From: a virus
IMG/VR virus record: IMGVR_UViG_3300036780_000136
Location: 1-41,737 of that record
Reading direction: 5' to 3' (one strand)
DNA length: 41,737 bases
The notes beneath the pieces were generated by a model that saw only the letters and a program-made list of their open reading frames with translations, was not told the DNA's origin and made no database searches. Below are positions 7,658 to 16,224 of the stretch, one piece after another. The first letter of the stretch is position 1. The number at the start of each line of letters is the position of its first letter. The translations under genes were made by a program, and so were the position numbers.

Positions 7658-8671
7658 ATGGCAGCACCTACAGCTGCGCAGCGCCGGATACTCGCCAAAA
7701 CTGGTGTAGCGATGCCTGACGGTTCGTACTACATCAGGAATGCTGGCGAACTTAGTGATGCAATTCGTGCAGTCGGTCGCGGTGGTGCAGATCATGATGC
7801 TGTTCGCAAGCACATCATGACCCGGGCAGCTGCACTGAAACTGACAAGCATGATTCCGGACAACTGGAGTTCTGATGGCTCGCTCAAGCAGTCTGCTCTC
7901 GAAGCTGGTCAAGAGTGGCTAGCACACTTCGGCCGCAAAGGCATGCACTGGGGCGAGCACATATTCAGTATGCCATCATCAGGCGGTCACACGGAGAGTC
8001 GTTCGGATTATCGCAAAAGAACCAGTTCCGAACAGTCCGCCTACCGGCAAAAGAAGGCTGCTGATCTTTACGCGCAGTCGAAGCAACACGGTGATAAGAT
8101 CCTGATCAAAACGCATCTTCCAGGAGACCACGTACCGACGATAACGACCGGAACTGAGTTCGCGAAACATCTCGAAGGCGGCCACGCTTTTGATGTTGAC
8201 CGAACAGAAGTTTTTGCCCGTCAGCACAAGGACAACACGCCCTTTATCCTCGAAGGTCCTTCTTCGGGTTATAAGAAGAGTGCTCGTCATGATTCGTTTT
8301 CAGAGGATGATGTAGAAGATTTTCTCGCTCACATCGGTGTGAAGGGCATGCACTGGGGTGTTCGCCGGTCTGGTACAGGCACGGCATCAACGCATATTTC
8401 CTCGGATCACCTGAAGACTCAGGCTGTGCTGAACACCATCAAGCAGCACGGTGTGAAGGCGGCGTCGAACGAAGATCTCCAGACGGTAATCACAAGGCTT
8501 AATCTCGAGTCACAACACGGAAAACTGAATCCGGTTCACGTGAGCGCAGGTAAAGCTTTTGTTGACAGCACGCTTAAGATTTCAAGTGACGTCGGCAAGC
8601 AGCTAGCTTCGGAGTATGTCAAGACTTATGCGAAGAAGGGTCTTGAAAAACTGGTCAAAGATCTGTCGTAA
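7658..8671 (+). CDS. Structural protein with two GMHWG motifs (337 aa)
   Basis: Residues 1-70 form a domain seen in many phage head proteins: RRILAKTGVAMPDGSYYI, then an alpha region with GRGGADHDAVRKHIMTRA and IPDNW. Two copies of the H-h-G-x-K-G-M-H-W-G motif follow: AHFGRKGMHWG at 89-99 and AHIGVKGMHWGVRR at 224-236. The ~120 residues between them include KILIKTHLPGDHVPTI and a charged stretch; the C-terminal 100 residues are helical. Each motif is followed by basic, flexible sequence. The H-x-G-x-KGM-x-WG-x-R motif is widespread at junctions in phage structural and toxin-like proteins and may mark processing or docking sites, but its function is unproven. The start is ATG 7658 with GGAGG. 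Confidence 0.6.
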   Translation: MAAPTAAQRRILAKTGVAMPDGSYYIRNAGELSDAIRAVGRGGADHDAVRKHIMTRAAALKLTSMIPDNWSSDGSLKQSALEAGQEWLAHFGRKGMHWGEHIFSMPSSGGHTESRSDYRKRTSSEQSAYRQKKAADLYAQSKQHGDKILIKTHLPGDHVPTITTGTEFAKHLEGGHAFDVDRTEVFARQHKDNTPFILEGPSSGYKKSARHDSFSEDDVEDFLAHIGVKGMHWGVRRSGTGTASTHISSDHLKTQAVLNTIKQHGVKAASNEDLQTVITRLNLESQHGKLNPVHVSAGKAFVDSTLKISSDVGKQLASEYVKTYAKKGLEKLVKDLS

Positions 8672-8707
8672 CAGATCCGAAACATCCCTCTGAACAAAGG
8701 AAAGAAA

Positions 8708-8998
8708 ATGCCTGACGAGCAAGAACTTCAAACCACCGAAGCCGCGGTCAACGCCGATCTGGCTCTCGGTGACTGGGCTGAAAAGCCCGCAGTCGCGGCC
8801 ACCACTGTCGCGGTCACGAACCACTCCGGGTACGTCGCAGTAGTGGAGATCGCCGGCGGCACTGTCACCGGCGTCAAGGTCGACGCTGTCACGGTCGGCG
8901 CGAGGACCAGCGGGGCGTTCTTGGTGCGTCCCGGCAGCACGATTGCCTGGATCGGAAGTGCGGCACCGACGTGGCAGTGGTTCCTGCTGCCTTTCTAA
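8708..8998 (+). CDS. Small decoration-like structural protein (96 aa)
   Basis: After a 30-residue N-terminus, a beta module runs from TTVAVTNHSGYVAVVEIAGG through GVKVDAVTVG, FLVRPGSTIAW and APTWQWF. The same order of words (GGTVT, V-x-V-x-G, a P-x-G-S/N turn, PTWxW) occurs at residues 545-605 of the large minor tail protein, so the two share a module. The gene is distinctly richer in G/C at third positions than its neighbours, which points to high expression. It sits directly before the terminase. A capsid- or tail-decoration role is my inference. The start is ATG 8708 with AAAGGA. Confidence 0.62.
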   Translation: MPDEQELQTTEAAVNADLALGDWAEKPAVAATTVAVTNHSGYVAVVEIAGGTVTGVKVDAVTVGARTSGAFLVRPGSTIAWIGSAAPTWQWFLLPF

Positions 8999-9016
8999 CT
9001 TAGAAGAGGTTCAGCG

Positions 9017-10762
9017 ATGACTTTGTCGAATACGGCGACGCCCAAGTACTATGGGCAATTCCGTACAGCGGTACTCCGAGGAGAAATCCCAGTAAACCGG
9101 GAAATCTCGATGGAGATGAACCGGATCGATGAACTCATCGAGAATCCTGCTTTCTACTACGACGATGCGGCTATCGACGGTTTCATTCTCTATTGTGAGA
9201 ACGAGCTAACTCTTACAGACGGCAGTGATTTCCGCCTTCTGGATACTTTTAAACTCTGGGCAGAGTGCCTCCTTGCCTGGTTTTATTTCGTCGATAGAAG
9301 TATTTATGTCCCGAATGATGATGGCTACGGTGGGCATTACGTCCAGAAACGCATTCTAAAACGTTTGGTGAACAAGCAATATCTGATTGTTGCACGAGGC
9401 GCAGCAAAGTCGATGTACGACGAATGCATTCAGTCATATTTTCTGAATGTGGACACAAGTACAACACATCAGATTACAACCGCTCCGACGATGAAGCAAG
9501 CTGAAGAAGTGATGGCGCCGTTCCGTACCGCTATCACACGGGCGCGTGGTCCGCTATTCAAGTTCCTGACTGAGGGATCTTTGCAGAATACGACGGGCAG
9601 TAAAGCCAATCGTGTGAAGCTTGCAAGTACGAAGAAAGGTGTCGAGAACTTCCTGACCGGCTCGCTGCTGGAAGTCCGGCCGATGGCGATCGCAAAGCTT
9701 CAGGGATTGAGACCTAAAGTCTCAACTGTCGACGAGTGGTTGTCAGGCGATATTCGGGAGGACGTCATCGGAGCACTCGAGCAGGGAGCATCGAAACTCG
9801 ATGATTACGTTATTGTTGCCACAAGTTCCGAGGGAACTGTCCGGAACGGTTCTGGCGACACTATAAAGATGGAACTCGCTGATATTCTCAAAGGCGACTA
9901 CATCAATCCTCACGTTTCCATTTGGCATTACAAACTGGACGAGATAGAAGAAGTCGCCGACCCTGATATGTGGCTGAAAGCTCAGCCCAATCTTGGGGCA
10001 ACCGTAAGTTACGAAACGTACCAGCTGGATGTTGAACGAGCAGAGAACGCCCCTGCATCGAGAAATGATATTCTGGCAAAGCGTTTTGGAATCCCGATGG
10101 AAGGTTTCACTTATTTCTTCACATACGAAGAAACAATTCCGCACAGGAAACGTGAATTCTGGAAGATGCCTTGTGCGATGGGCGCTGACCTATCACAAGG
10201 CGACGACTTCACAGCGTTCACATTCTTGTTCCCGATAGCCAACGGGGCTTTTGGCGTCAAAACCAGAAGTTATATTTCCAGTCTGACGATGTCCAAACTT
10301 CCCGGTGCTATGCATCATAAATACAGGGAGTTCATAAACGAGGGAAGTCTGCATGTCCTGGACGGTGCTGTTCTGGATATGATGGAGGTTTATGATGACC
10401 TTGAACGTTATATTCTGGACAACGAATACGATGTCCGTGCGTTTGGCTTTGACCCCTACAACGCGAAGGAGTTCGTTACCCGTTGGGAGGCTGAGAACGG
10501 GCCTTTCGGGATTGAGAAAGTAATTCAAGGGGCACGAACGGAATCGGTTCCACTGGGCGAACTCAAGACTTTGTCAGGTGAGCGCATGCTCATATTTGAC
10601 GAAGAACTCATGAGCTTTGCAATGGGGAACGCGATTACCCTGGAGGACACCAACGGCAACCGTAAGTTGTTCAAGCGTCGTCAGGAACAGAAGATCGACA
10701 ACGTCTCGGCGCTTATGGATGCCTATGTGGCCTACAAGCTGAATAAGGATTCCTTCGAATAG
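9017..10762 (+). CDS. terL: Terminase large subunit (581 aa)
   Basis: The packaging motor and nuclease that pumps DNA into the prohead. N-terminal ATPase: a Walker A variant VARGAAKS (125-132), in which the classical G-x4-GK-S/T loop is replaced by RGAAKS as in many terminases, and Walker B STVDEW with D239 and catalytic E240. C-terminal RNase H-like nuclease: D391 in GADLSQGDD, FGFDPYN in the middle, and D561/D568 in KIDNVSALMDAY. Length and order fit the Terminase_1 type. The start is ATG 9017 with AGAGGTT upstream. Followed immediately by the portal gene, as is standard. Confidence 0.95.
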   Translation: MTLSNTATPKYYGQFRTAVLRGEIPVNREISMEMNRIDELIENPAFYYDDAAIDGFILYCENELTLTDGSDFRLLDTFKLWAECLLAWFYFVDRSIYVPNDDGYGGHYVQKRILKRLVNKQYLIVARGAAKSMYDECIQSYFLNVDTSTTHQITTAPTMKQAEEVMAPFRTAITRARGPLFKFLTEGSLQNTTGSKANRVKLASTKKGVENFLTGSLLEVRPMAIAKLQGLRPKVSTVDEWLSGDIREDVIGALEQGASKLDDYVIVATSSEGTVRNGSGDTIKMELADILKGDYINPHVSIWHYKLDEIEEVADPDMWLKAQPNLGATVSYETYQLDVERAENAPASRNDILAKRFGIPMEGFTYFFTYEETIPHRKREFWKMPCAMGADLSQGDDFTAFTFLFPIANGAFGVKTRSYISSLTMSKLPGAMHHKYREFINEGSLHVLDGAVLDMMEVYDDLERYILDNEYDVRAFGFDPYNAKEFVTRWEAENGPFGIEKVIQGARTESVPLGELKTLSGERMLIFDEELMSFAMGNAITLEDTNGNRKLFKRRQEQKIDNVSALMDAYVAYKLNKDSFE

Positions 10763-10777
10763 GAAAGGGGGTGACGT

Positions 10778-12112
10778 GTGGGTAAATTCATGTCCCGTCT
10801 GGCACACGCATTGTCGGCCTGGAACGCTTTCGACTGGCAGGAAAAGAATTTTGCGACTCAGCCGACCTCACAGGAACTCGGTACCGTTTCCACGTTCCGG
10901 CCTGAAAGATCGCGTTTTCGTTACACGAACGAGAAGACCATTGTCACAGCGATTTATACCCGAATAGGGATAGACGCTGCTTCCGTGCCGATCAGGCACG
11001 TCCGGCGCGACGAGAACAACCAGTACAAGACGGATATGCCCAGCGGGCTGAATGATTGCCTGACAGTGCAGCCTAATTGTGACCAAGGTCCTCGTCAATT
11101 CGTTCAGGATGTTGTTCAATCGCTTTTCGATCAGGGTGTTGTTGCGATACTTCCTGTCGATACGACACTGAACCCTCTTACTACTGGTGGATATGACATC
11201 AACTCCATGCGAGTTGGCCGTATCATGCAGTGGTATCCAAAGCATGTCCGGATACGTGCGTACAACGAAGCTAAGGGCATCCAAGAAGAAGTGACCATGC
11301 CAAAGGCTATGGTCGCCATTGTGGAGAATCCGCTCTATTCAGTAATGAACGAGCCTAGTTCTACATTGCAGAGACTGCTGAAGAAGCTGAGTCTTCTGGA
11401 TGCTGTTGACGAACAGAGCGCTTCAGGGAACCTGGACATAATAATCCAGTTGCCTTATGTCATCAAAACTGATGCACGTCGCCAGGAAGCTAATAAGCGT
11501 CTTAAGGAAATTGAGTTCCAGCTGAAAGGATCCAAGTACGGGATTGCTTACACAGATGGAACTGAAAAAGTAACACAGCTAAACCGTCCCGCTGAGAACA
11601 ACTTGATGGGCCAGGTTACATTCCTGACAACGATGCTGTACGGTCAGCTGGGCATAACCGACGAAGTTATGAACGGAACGGCCACCGAAGCCGTAATGAT
11701 CAATTATTACAATCGGACTATAGAACCGATTCTATCAGCCATTTGCGAAGCAATGATCCGCACGTTCCTTACGAAGACCGCTCGTGCGCAAGGACAGTGG
11801 ATTCTTTACTTCAGGGATCCATTCAAACTGGTGCCTATCTCTGCACTTGCAGAACTGGCTGACAAATTCCGACGAAACGAAATTCTCACGGGCAATGAGT
11901 TCCGCGGGGTCATCGGATTCAATCCGAGTACTGATCCTAATGCTGACAAACTTCAGAACCCGAACATTCCAGTGGCTTACTCGAATCAGCCGCAGAACGG
12001 TGTGGCGTTGACAAAACCACAGTTGCCGTCTAAGTCGCCGCTCCCGCAAGTTCCGGCGGTTCCTGCTGTCCCGGCTACAATTCAAGGAGATAACAGTCAA
12101 AATGGTACCTGA
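10778..12112 (+). CDS. Portal protein (444 aa)
   Basis: HK97-like portal forming the twelve-subunit DNA channel at one capsid vertex. Recognisable features are the N-terminal YTNEKTIVTAIYTRIGIDAA, the wing-like region VRRDENNQ...DCLTVQPN, FVQDVVQSLFDQGVVAILPV, the MPKAMVAIVENPLYSV strand, and the stem/clip region TFLTTMLYGQLGITDEVMNG, then AEAVMINYYNRTIEPI. The last 50 residues are a Pro/Gln-rich tail (PQLPSKSPLPQVPAVPAVPA). The start is GTG 10778 after AAAGGGGGTG; ATG 10790 is the alternative. It overlaps the next gene by 11 bases, which suggests coupled synthesis of portal and capsid. Confidence 0.93.
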   Translation: MGKFMSRLAHALSAWNAFDWQEKNFATQPTSQELGTVSTFRPERSRFRYTNEKTIVTAIYTRIGIDAASVPIRHVRRDENNQYKTDMPSGLNDCLTVQPNCDQGPRQFVQDVVQSLFDQGVVAILPVDTTLNPLTTGGYDINSMRVGRIMQWYPKHVRIRAYNEAKGIQEEVTMPKAMVAIVENPLYSVMNEPSSTLQRLLKKLSLLDAVDEQSASGNLDIIIQLPYVIKTDARRQEANKRLKEIEFQLKGSKYGIAYTDGTEKVTQLNRPAENNLMGQVTFLTTMLYGQLGITDEVMNGTATEAVMINYYNRTIEPILSAICEAMIRTFLTKTARAQGQWILYFRDPFKLVPISALAELADKFRRNEILTGNEFRGVIGFNPSTDPNADKLQNPNIPVAYSNQPQNGVALTKPQLPSKSPLPQVPAVPAVPATIQGDNSQNGT

Positions 12113-14129
12113 CTTCAGTGGGTACGTCACTAAGAACGGGATCAAGTGCTCCGATGGCCGGGTCATCATGGCTCACGCCTTCAAGGGCAATGATGGTCAA
12201 ACGGTCCCGCTCGTGTGGCAGCACCAGCACGACGCTCCCAACAACGTTCTCGGCCACGTCATCCTCCACAATCGCAACGAAGGCGTGTGGGGAGAAGGCT
12301 TCTTCAACGACACACCGCCTGGTCAGCAGGCAAAGGCGCTCGTGCACGCCAAGGACATCACTGCACTCTCGATCTTCGCCAACAAGCTCATCCAGCAGGC
12401 AATGAACGTTGTTCACGGTGTCATCTGTGAGGTCAGCCTGGTTCTGGCGGGCGCCAATCCCGGCGCTTTCATCGAAAACGTCAACCTCGCGCATGCTGAT
12501 GGCATCAAGGTTGTCGACGACGAAGCCGTCATCTACACCGATGAAGAGCTTTCGTTCGCACATGCAGGCAGCCCAAGCACCACGGTTCCAGCACCCCAGA
12601 AACTCAATCTGTCCAAGTCGAAAATGCCTGTACCGACCACCACTCCGCCGGCGAACAAGGACGGCGTTTCCGTTCAGGACGTCATCGACGGTCTCAACCC
12701 CACGCAGAAGGAAGTCGTCTACGCTCTCATCGGTGCCGCGGCTAGCGGTTCGGATGACAGTGGGCAGTCCGGAAGCAACGCCACTCACACCCAGGAAGGC
12801 CAAGGCGACGTGACCCACCGCAACGTATTCGACCAGACCAGCGGGGACGGCAACAAGCCCGTGAAGCCTGGCAGCACGCTCTCGCATTCGGCTGTTACCG
12901 AGATCTTCACGACTGCCAAGAAGGTCGGCTCGCTGAAGGAAGCCGTCGAGAGTTACGCGCTGTCTCACGGCATCGATAACATCGAGACGCTGTTCCCGTA
13001 CGACCAGGCGGTCACCGACACCCCGGACTGGATTTCCCGGAGGATGGAGTGGGTCGCCGGCGTTCTGAACGGTACCCGGAAGACCCCGTTCTCCCGGATC
13101 CGCAGCTGGACCGCGGACATCACGCAGGAGGAAGCCCGCGCCAAGGGTTACATCAAAGCGGGCCTCAAGCGTGAAGAGTTCTTCGGTGTGTCTCGGCGGA
13201 TCACGACTCCGCAGACCGTTTACAAGAAGCAGAAGCTAGACCGCGATGACATTCTGGACATCACGGACTTCGACGTCGTGGTTTGGCTGCAGGCCGAGAT
13301 GCGCGTCATGCTGGACGAGGAACTCGCCCGGGCCGTTCTCGTGGGAGACGGCCGAGACATCGGCGACGCAGACAAGATCAACCCGGGAAACGTGCGGCCG
13401 ATCTATGGCGACGACGAGATGTACGTCACCAACATCGAGGTCGATCTTCGCGTCGCCGGCGGAGAGAATCAGGGCGAGAGCAACGCCGACAACATCGTCG
13501 ACGCGGTGGTCATGGGCATGCGTCACTACCGGGGTTCCGGTAACCCGACGATGTTCACCACGTTGCCGTACTTGTCGAAGATGCTGCTGGCGAAAGACAC
13601 GCTGGGCCGGCGTCTGTACGCGACCCAGCAGGAACTGGCTTCCGCACTGGGCGTCAGTGCTGTCATTGCCTGTGAGGCGCTCGAGGCCACCACTGGGCTG
13701 ATCGGCATCATCGTCAACCTGGCGGACTACACGATCGGTGCCGACAAGGGCGGCGAAGTGTCGATGTTTGACTTCTTCGACATCGACTACAACCAGTTCA
13801 AGTACCTGATGGAGACCCGCGTGTCGGGTGCCATGACCAAGTACAAGGGTGCCATCACGGTCACCGAGTTCACTGGTTCTGGCACGCTGCTGGACGACCC
13901 GACTGCGCCGACCTTCGACTCGGTCAGCGGCATCGTCACCATCCCGACCGTGTCACACGTGAGCTATGTGGACGTGGCCGACGATGGCACTTTGGGTTCC
14001 GCTCTGTCCTCCGGCGCGCAGACCGCGATCGCCATCGGCGACAGCGTGCATATCCGGGCTCTGGCAGCGTCGACATACGCATTCTCTGACGGTGCGGACG
14101 ACGACTGGATCTTCACCCGTACGGGCTGA
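12102..14129 (+). CDS. Prohead protease fused to major capsid protein (675 aa)
   Basis: Residues 1-150 resemble the S78 (HK97-type) prohead protease: H41 or H43 in VWQHQHD, S90 in ALSIFANK, and E in VICEVSLVLAGANPGA. Then come a linker and a helical scaffold-like stretch (about 190-285), and the HK97-fold capsid domain from about 290, with TPDWISRRMEWVAGVLNGTR, SADNIVDAVVMGMRHYRG-like helices and VSGAMTKYKGAITV. The last 85 residues are a separate beta domain (SVSGIVTIPTVSHVSYVDVA, ending WIFTRTG). Third codon positions are strongly G/C-biased compared with the portal, as expected of the most abundant protein. It starts at ATG 12102 with AAGGAGAT 10 nt upstream. Protease and capsid would be made in equal amounts and separated by self-cleavage; that is an inference. 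Confidence 0.88.
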   Translation: MVPDFSGYVTKNGIKCSDGRVIMAHAFKGNDGQTVPLVWQHQHDAPNNVLGHVILHNRNEGVWGEGFFNDTPPGQQAKALVHAKDITALSIFANKLIQQAMNVVHGVICEVSLVLAGANPGAFIENVNLAHADGIKVVDDEAVIYTDEELSFAHAGSPSTTVPAPQKLNLSKSKMPVPTTTPPANKDGVSVQDVIDGLNPTQKEVVYALIGAAASGSDDSGQSGSNATHTQEGQGDVTHRNVFDQTSGDGNKPVKPGSTLSHSAVTEIFTTAKKVGSLKEAVESYALSHGIDNIETLFPYDQAVTDTPDWISRRMEWVAGVLNGTRKTPFSRIRSWTADITQEEARAKGYIKAGLKREEFFGVSRRITTPQTVYKKQKLDRDDILDITDFDVVVWLQAEMRVMLDEELARAVLVGDGRDIGDADKINPGNVRPIYGDDEMYVTNIEVDLRVAGGENQGESNADNIVDAVVMGMRHYRGSGNPTMFTTLPYLSKMLLAKDTLGRRLYATQQELASALGVSAVIACEALEATTGLIGIIVNLADYTIGADKGGEVSMFDFFDIDYNQFKYLMETRVSGAMTKYKGAITVTEFTGSGTLLDDPTAPTFDSVSGIVTIPTVSHVSYVDVADDGTLGSALSSGAQTAIAIGDSVHIRALAASTYAFSDGADDDWIFTRTG

Positions 14130-14146
14130 TGTCCCGGAGGTAATTC

Positions 14147-14479
14147 ATGCGGTTCCACGGAACCGTAGGCTATGCGGCCAGCGAGGAGTCGGCTCCAGGG
14201 GTCTGGAAAGATGTAATCACTGAAAGAACATATTACGGTGATGTTATACGGAATTCCAGAACCTTGCAGCCGCCCTCGCTGGTCCCGCCGGAAGTCAATG
14301 ACACACTCTCACTCGAGAACTCGTTCAGCATCATGGCGGACGCTGAGGCCTACGCAAATTACATGAATTTCCGGTATGTTGAGTGGGAGGGAAATCGCTG
14401 GACGATTACCAATGCTGAAATTCGCCGGCCACGGATCATATTGACGATTGGAGGCTTGTGGAATGGGAGCGCGGCTTGA
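14147..14479 (+). CDS. Head-tail connector / head-closure protein (110 aa)
   Basis: Short beta-rich protein with MRFHGTVGYA, DVITERTYYGDVIRNSRTLQ, and FRYVEWEGNRWTITNAEIRR followed by PRIILTIGGLWNG. These words match the head-closure (gp16-like) connectors that plug the portal channel and join head to tail in siphophages of Gram-positive hosts. It lies directly after the capsid gene and before the tail-terminator-like gene, the usual place. The start is ATG 14147 with GGAGGT 6 bases upstream. It overlaps the next gene by 17 bases. Confidence 0.85.
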   Translation: MRFHGTVGYAASEESAPGVWKDVITERTYYGDVIRNSRTLQPPSLVPPEVNDTLSLENSFSIMADAEAYANYMNFRYVEWEGNRWTITNAEIRRPRIILTIGGLWNGSAA

Positions 14480-14768
14480 TCTGCAAACTCTTCTCGAAAG
14501 TCTCCAGGAAAGTGTGTCTGTATATTTTCAGCCACCGTCTAACGTTCTGATGACTTACCCGGCAATTGTCTACAACAGGGACTTTGAGGATGTGAAATAC
14601 GCGGATAACCTTGTATATTCTCTTAAGGTCCGCTGGCAAGTCACAGTGATCGATCCTGATCCGGACAGTCTCATACCAGACAAGGTCAGCGGTCTGCCCC
14701 TGACAAGTTATGTCAGGCATTTCACAACCGAAGGCCTGAATCACGATATTTACAACATGTACTTCTAG
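14463..14768 (+). CDS. Tail terminator / tail-to-head joining protein (101 aa)
   Basis: Residues include LDLQTLLESLQESVSVYFQP, SNVLMTYPAIVYNRDFEDVK, YADNLVYSLKVRWQVTVIDP and LPLTSYVRHFTTEGLNHDIY. This is the pattern of the small alpha/beta proteins that cap the tail tube (gp17-like, tail terminator). Position between head-closure and tail tube genes supports this. The ATG at 14463 is preceded by GGAGG with 9-nt spacing; the open frame starts 5 codons earlier at TTG, which would overlap that site and is less likely. Confidence 0.82.
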   Translation: MGARLDLQTLLESLQESVSVYFQPPSNVLMTYPAIVYNRDFEDVKYADNLVYSLKVRWQVTVIDPDPDSLIPDKVSGLPLTSYVRHFTTEGLNHDIYNMYF

Positions 14769-14776
14769 GAGGAAAT

Positions 14777-15646
14777 GTGACCGCAGTTGTCTGGGACGCC
14801 ATCGGCGATAAGAAGTTCGAAACCGGTGTCGACCACTGCGTGCTCTATCCGTTGAACTCGGAAACCGGCGACTACGACACGGGTTTCGCCTGGAACGGCA
14901 TCACCGCCGTGAACGAGAAGCCCGATGGCGCGGCTGCCAATCCGCAGTACGCGGATAACATCAAGTATCTCAACTTGCTGTCGGCGGAGACATTCGGCGG
15001 CACGATCGAGGCCTTCATCTATCCGGACGAATTCGGTGCCTGCGATGGCACGCAGACTCCAATCTCGGGTGTGGTTGTCGGTCAGCAGACTCGGCAGACT
15101 TTCGGTCTGTCGTACCGCACCGTCGAGGGAAATGATCTGTCTTCTGTCGCGGGCTACAAGATCCATCTCGTGTATGGAGCGCTCGCGGCTCCATCGGAGA
15201 AGGACTACGGCACAATCAATGACTCACCGGCCGCAGTCCAGTTCTCGTGGGATTTCACATGCACGGCGGTGCCGGTGACAGACATGCTGCCGACATGCCT
15301 GGTCGTCATCGATTCAACGAAGGTCGACTCCGGAGCGCTCAGCGACCTCCTGGAGCTGCTCTACGGCACCGAAGGCACCGATCCGTCGCTGCCGAGCCCA
15401 GACGATGTCATTGCTCTCTTCAGCGGAAGCGTCACAGTCACCGCAGAGCCGCCGGCGCCCACGATCTCGTCTGATGTCATCACGATTCCGTCTTCGACGG
15501 GTGTCGTGTACACCATCGGCGGCGTCGTCAAGGCCGCTGGCACGCTGCCGGCGATCACCGAAGACACTGTCGTGAAGGCCCACCCGGCTACTGGGTACGT
15601 CTTCCCGGAGGTTTCGGTCGACGAGTGGCTGATGAAGCACACCTGA
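14777..15646 (+). CDS. Major tail tube protein (289 aa)
   Basis: The protein that stacks as rings around the tape measure to form the tail. Recognisable words are WDAIGDKKFETGVDHCVLYP, GFAWNGITAVNEKPDGAAAN, TFGGTIEAFIYPDEF, TFGLSYRT and FSWDFTCTAVPV. About 220 residues of tube domain are followed by a C-terminal beta module (TISSDVITIPSSTGVVYTIG) ending in DEWLMKHT, similar in layout to the end of the capsid protein. The codons are G/C-biased at third positions, unlike its two paralogues at 16225 and 17157, so this is probably the abundant one. The start is GTG 14777 with AGGAGG at ideal spacing. Confidence 0.9.
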   Translation: MTAVVWDAIGDKKFETGVDHCVLYPLNSETGDYDTGFAWNGITAVNEKPDGAAANPQYADNIKYLNLLSAETFGGTIEAFIYPDEFGACDGTQTPISGVVVGQQTRQTFGLSYRTVEGNDLSSVAGYKIHLVYGALAAPSEKDYGTINDSPAAVQFSWDFTCTAVPVTDMLPTCLVVIDSTKVDSGALSDLLELLYGTEGTDPSLPSPDDVIALFSGSVTVTAEPPAPTISSDVITIPSSTGVVYTIGGVVKAAGTLPAITEDTVVKAHPATGYVFPEVSVDEWLMKHT

Positions 15647-15683
15647 TCGGCTCAGTAATCACTTAGATAAGGAGAACTAGCGA

Positions 15684-16223
15684 ATGCTCCGGCTCAGTAT
15701 CGCAACATCCGAGGCTTATGATGAGGCGGCTGGCGAATTCGTCTCTGCAGAGGTTGAAGAGATACTGCTGGAGCATTCGCTAGTTTCGCTGTCAAAATGG
15801 GAGTCCAAATGGGAAGTTCCGTTCCTGGACAGCACTCAGAAGACTAACGAGCAAGTTCTTGATTACGTCAGGATGATGTTTTCCGGAGACGACTTCCCAG
15901 AACACCTTGTAAAGCACTTCACAAAGATCCATTTCGGTTTGATCAACGACTACATCAACGCAAAGATGTCTGCAACATGGATCGCAGAACAACCAGCTAA
16001 AGGTGCACGAGAGATCATCACAGCAGAACTGATTTACTACTGGATGATTGCTCTCGGCATTCCGTTCGAGTGCCAGAACTGGCATCTCAGCAGGCTGCTG
16101 ATGCTTATCAAGGTCTGCAACATAAAGAATTCGCCAAAGAAGAAGATGAATTCCCAGAATCTGGCAGCGCGTCACCGCGAATTGAACGCACAACGGCGCG
16201 CAGAAACAGGAAGCAGAGGGTAA
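15684..16223 (+). CDS. Tail assembly chaperone (179 aa)
   Basis: Helical protein with the features of siphophage tail assembly chaperones of Gram-positive hosts: LEHSLVSLSKWESKWEVPFL, TEQVLDYVRMMF-like words, TAELIYYWMIALGIPFECQN-type helix, then HLSRLLMLIKVCNIK and a basic C-terminus ELNAQRRAETGSRG. Chaperones hold the tape measure before tube assembly. Many phages make a longer form by programmed frameshift, but I see no convincing slippery heptamer, and the zero-frame end is typical of the family, so a single product is likely. It starts at ATG 15684 with AAGGAGA upstream. Oddly, two tail tube paralogues and three other genes separate it from the tape measure gene. Confidence 0.8.
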   Translation: MLRLSIATSEAYDEAAGEFVSAEVEEILLEHSLVSLSKWESKWEVPFLDSTQKTNEQVLDYVRMMFSGDDFPEHLVKHFTKIHFGLINDYINAKMSATWIAEQPAKGAREIITAELIYYWMIALGIPFECQNWHLSRLLMLIKVCNIKNSPKKKMNSQNLAARHRELNAQRRAETGSRG

Positions 16224-16224
16224 C

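Noticed and set aside
13236-13543. Arg-rich frames inside the capsid gene
   Set aside because: Low-complexity shadows of the G/C-biased third codon positions; no starts with ribosome sites.
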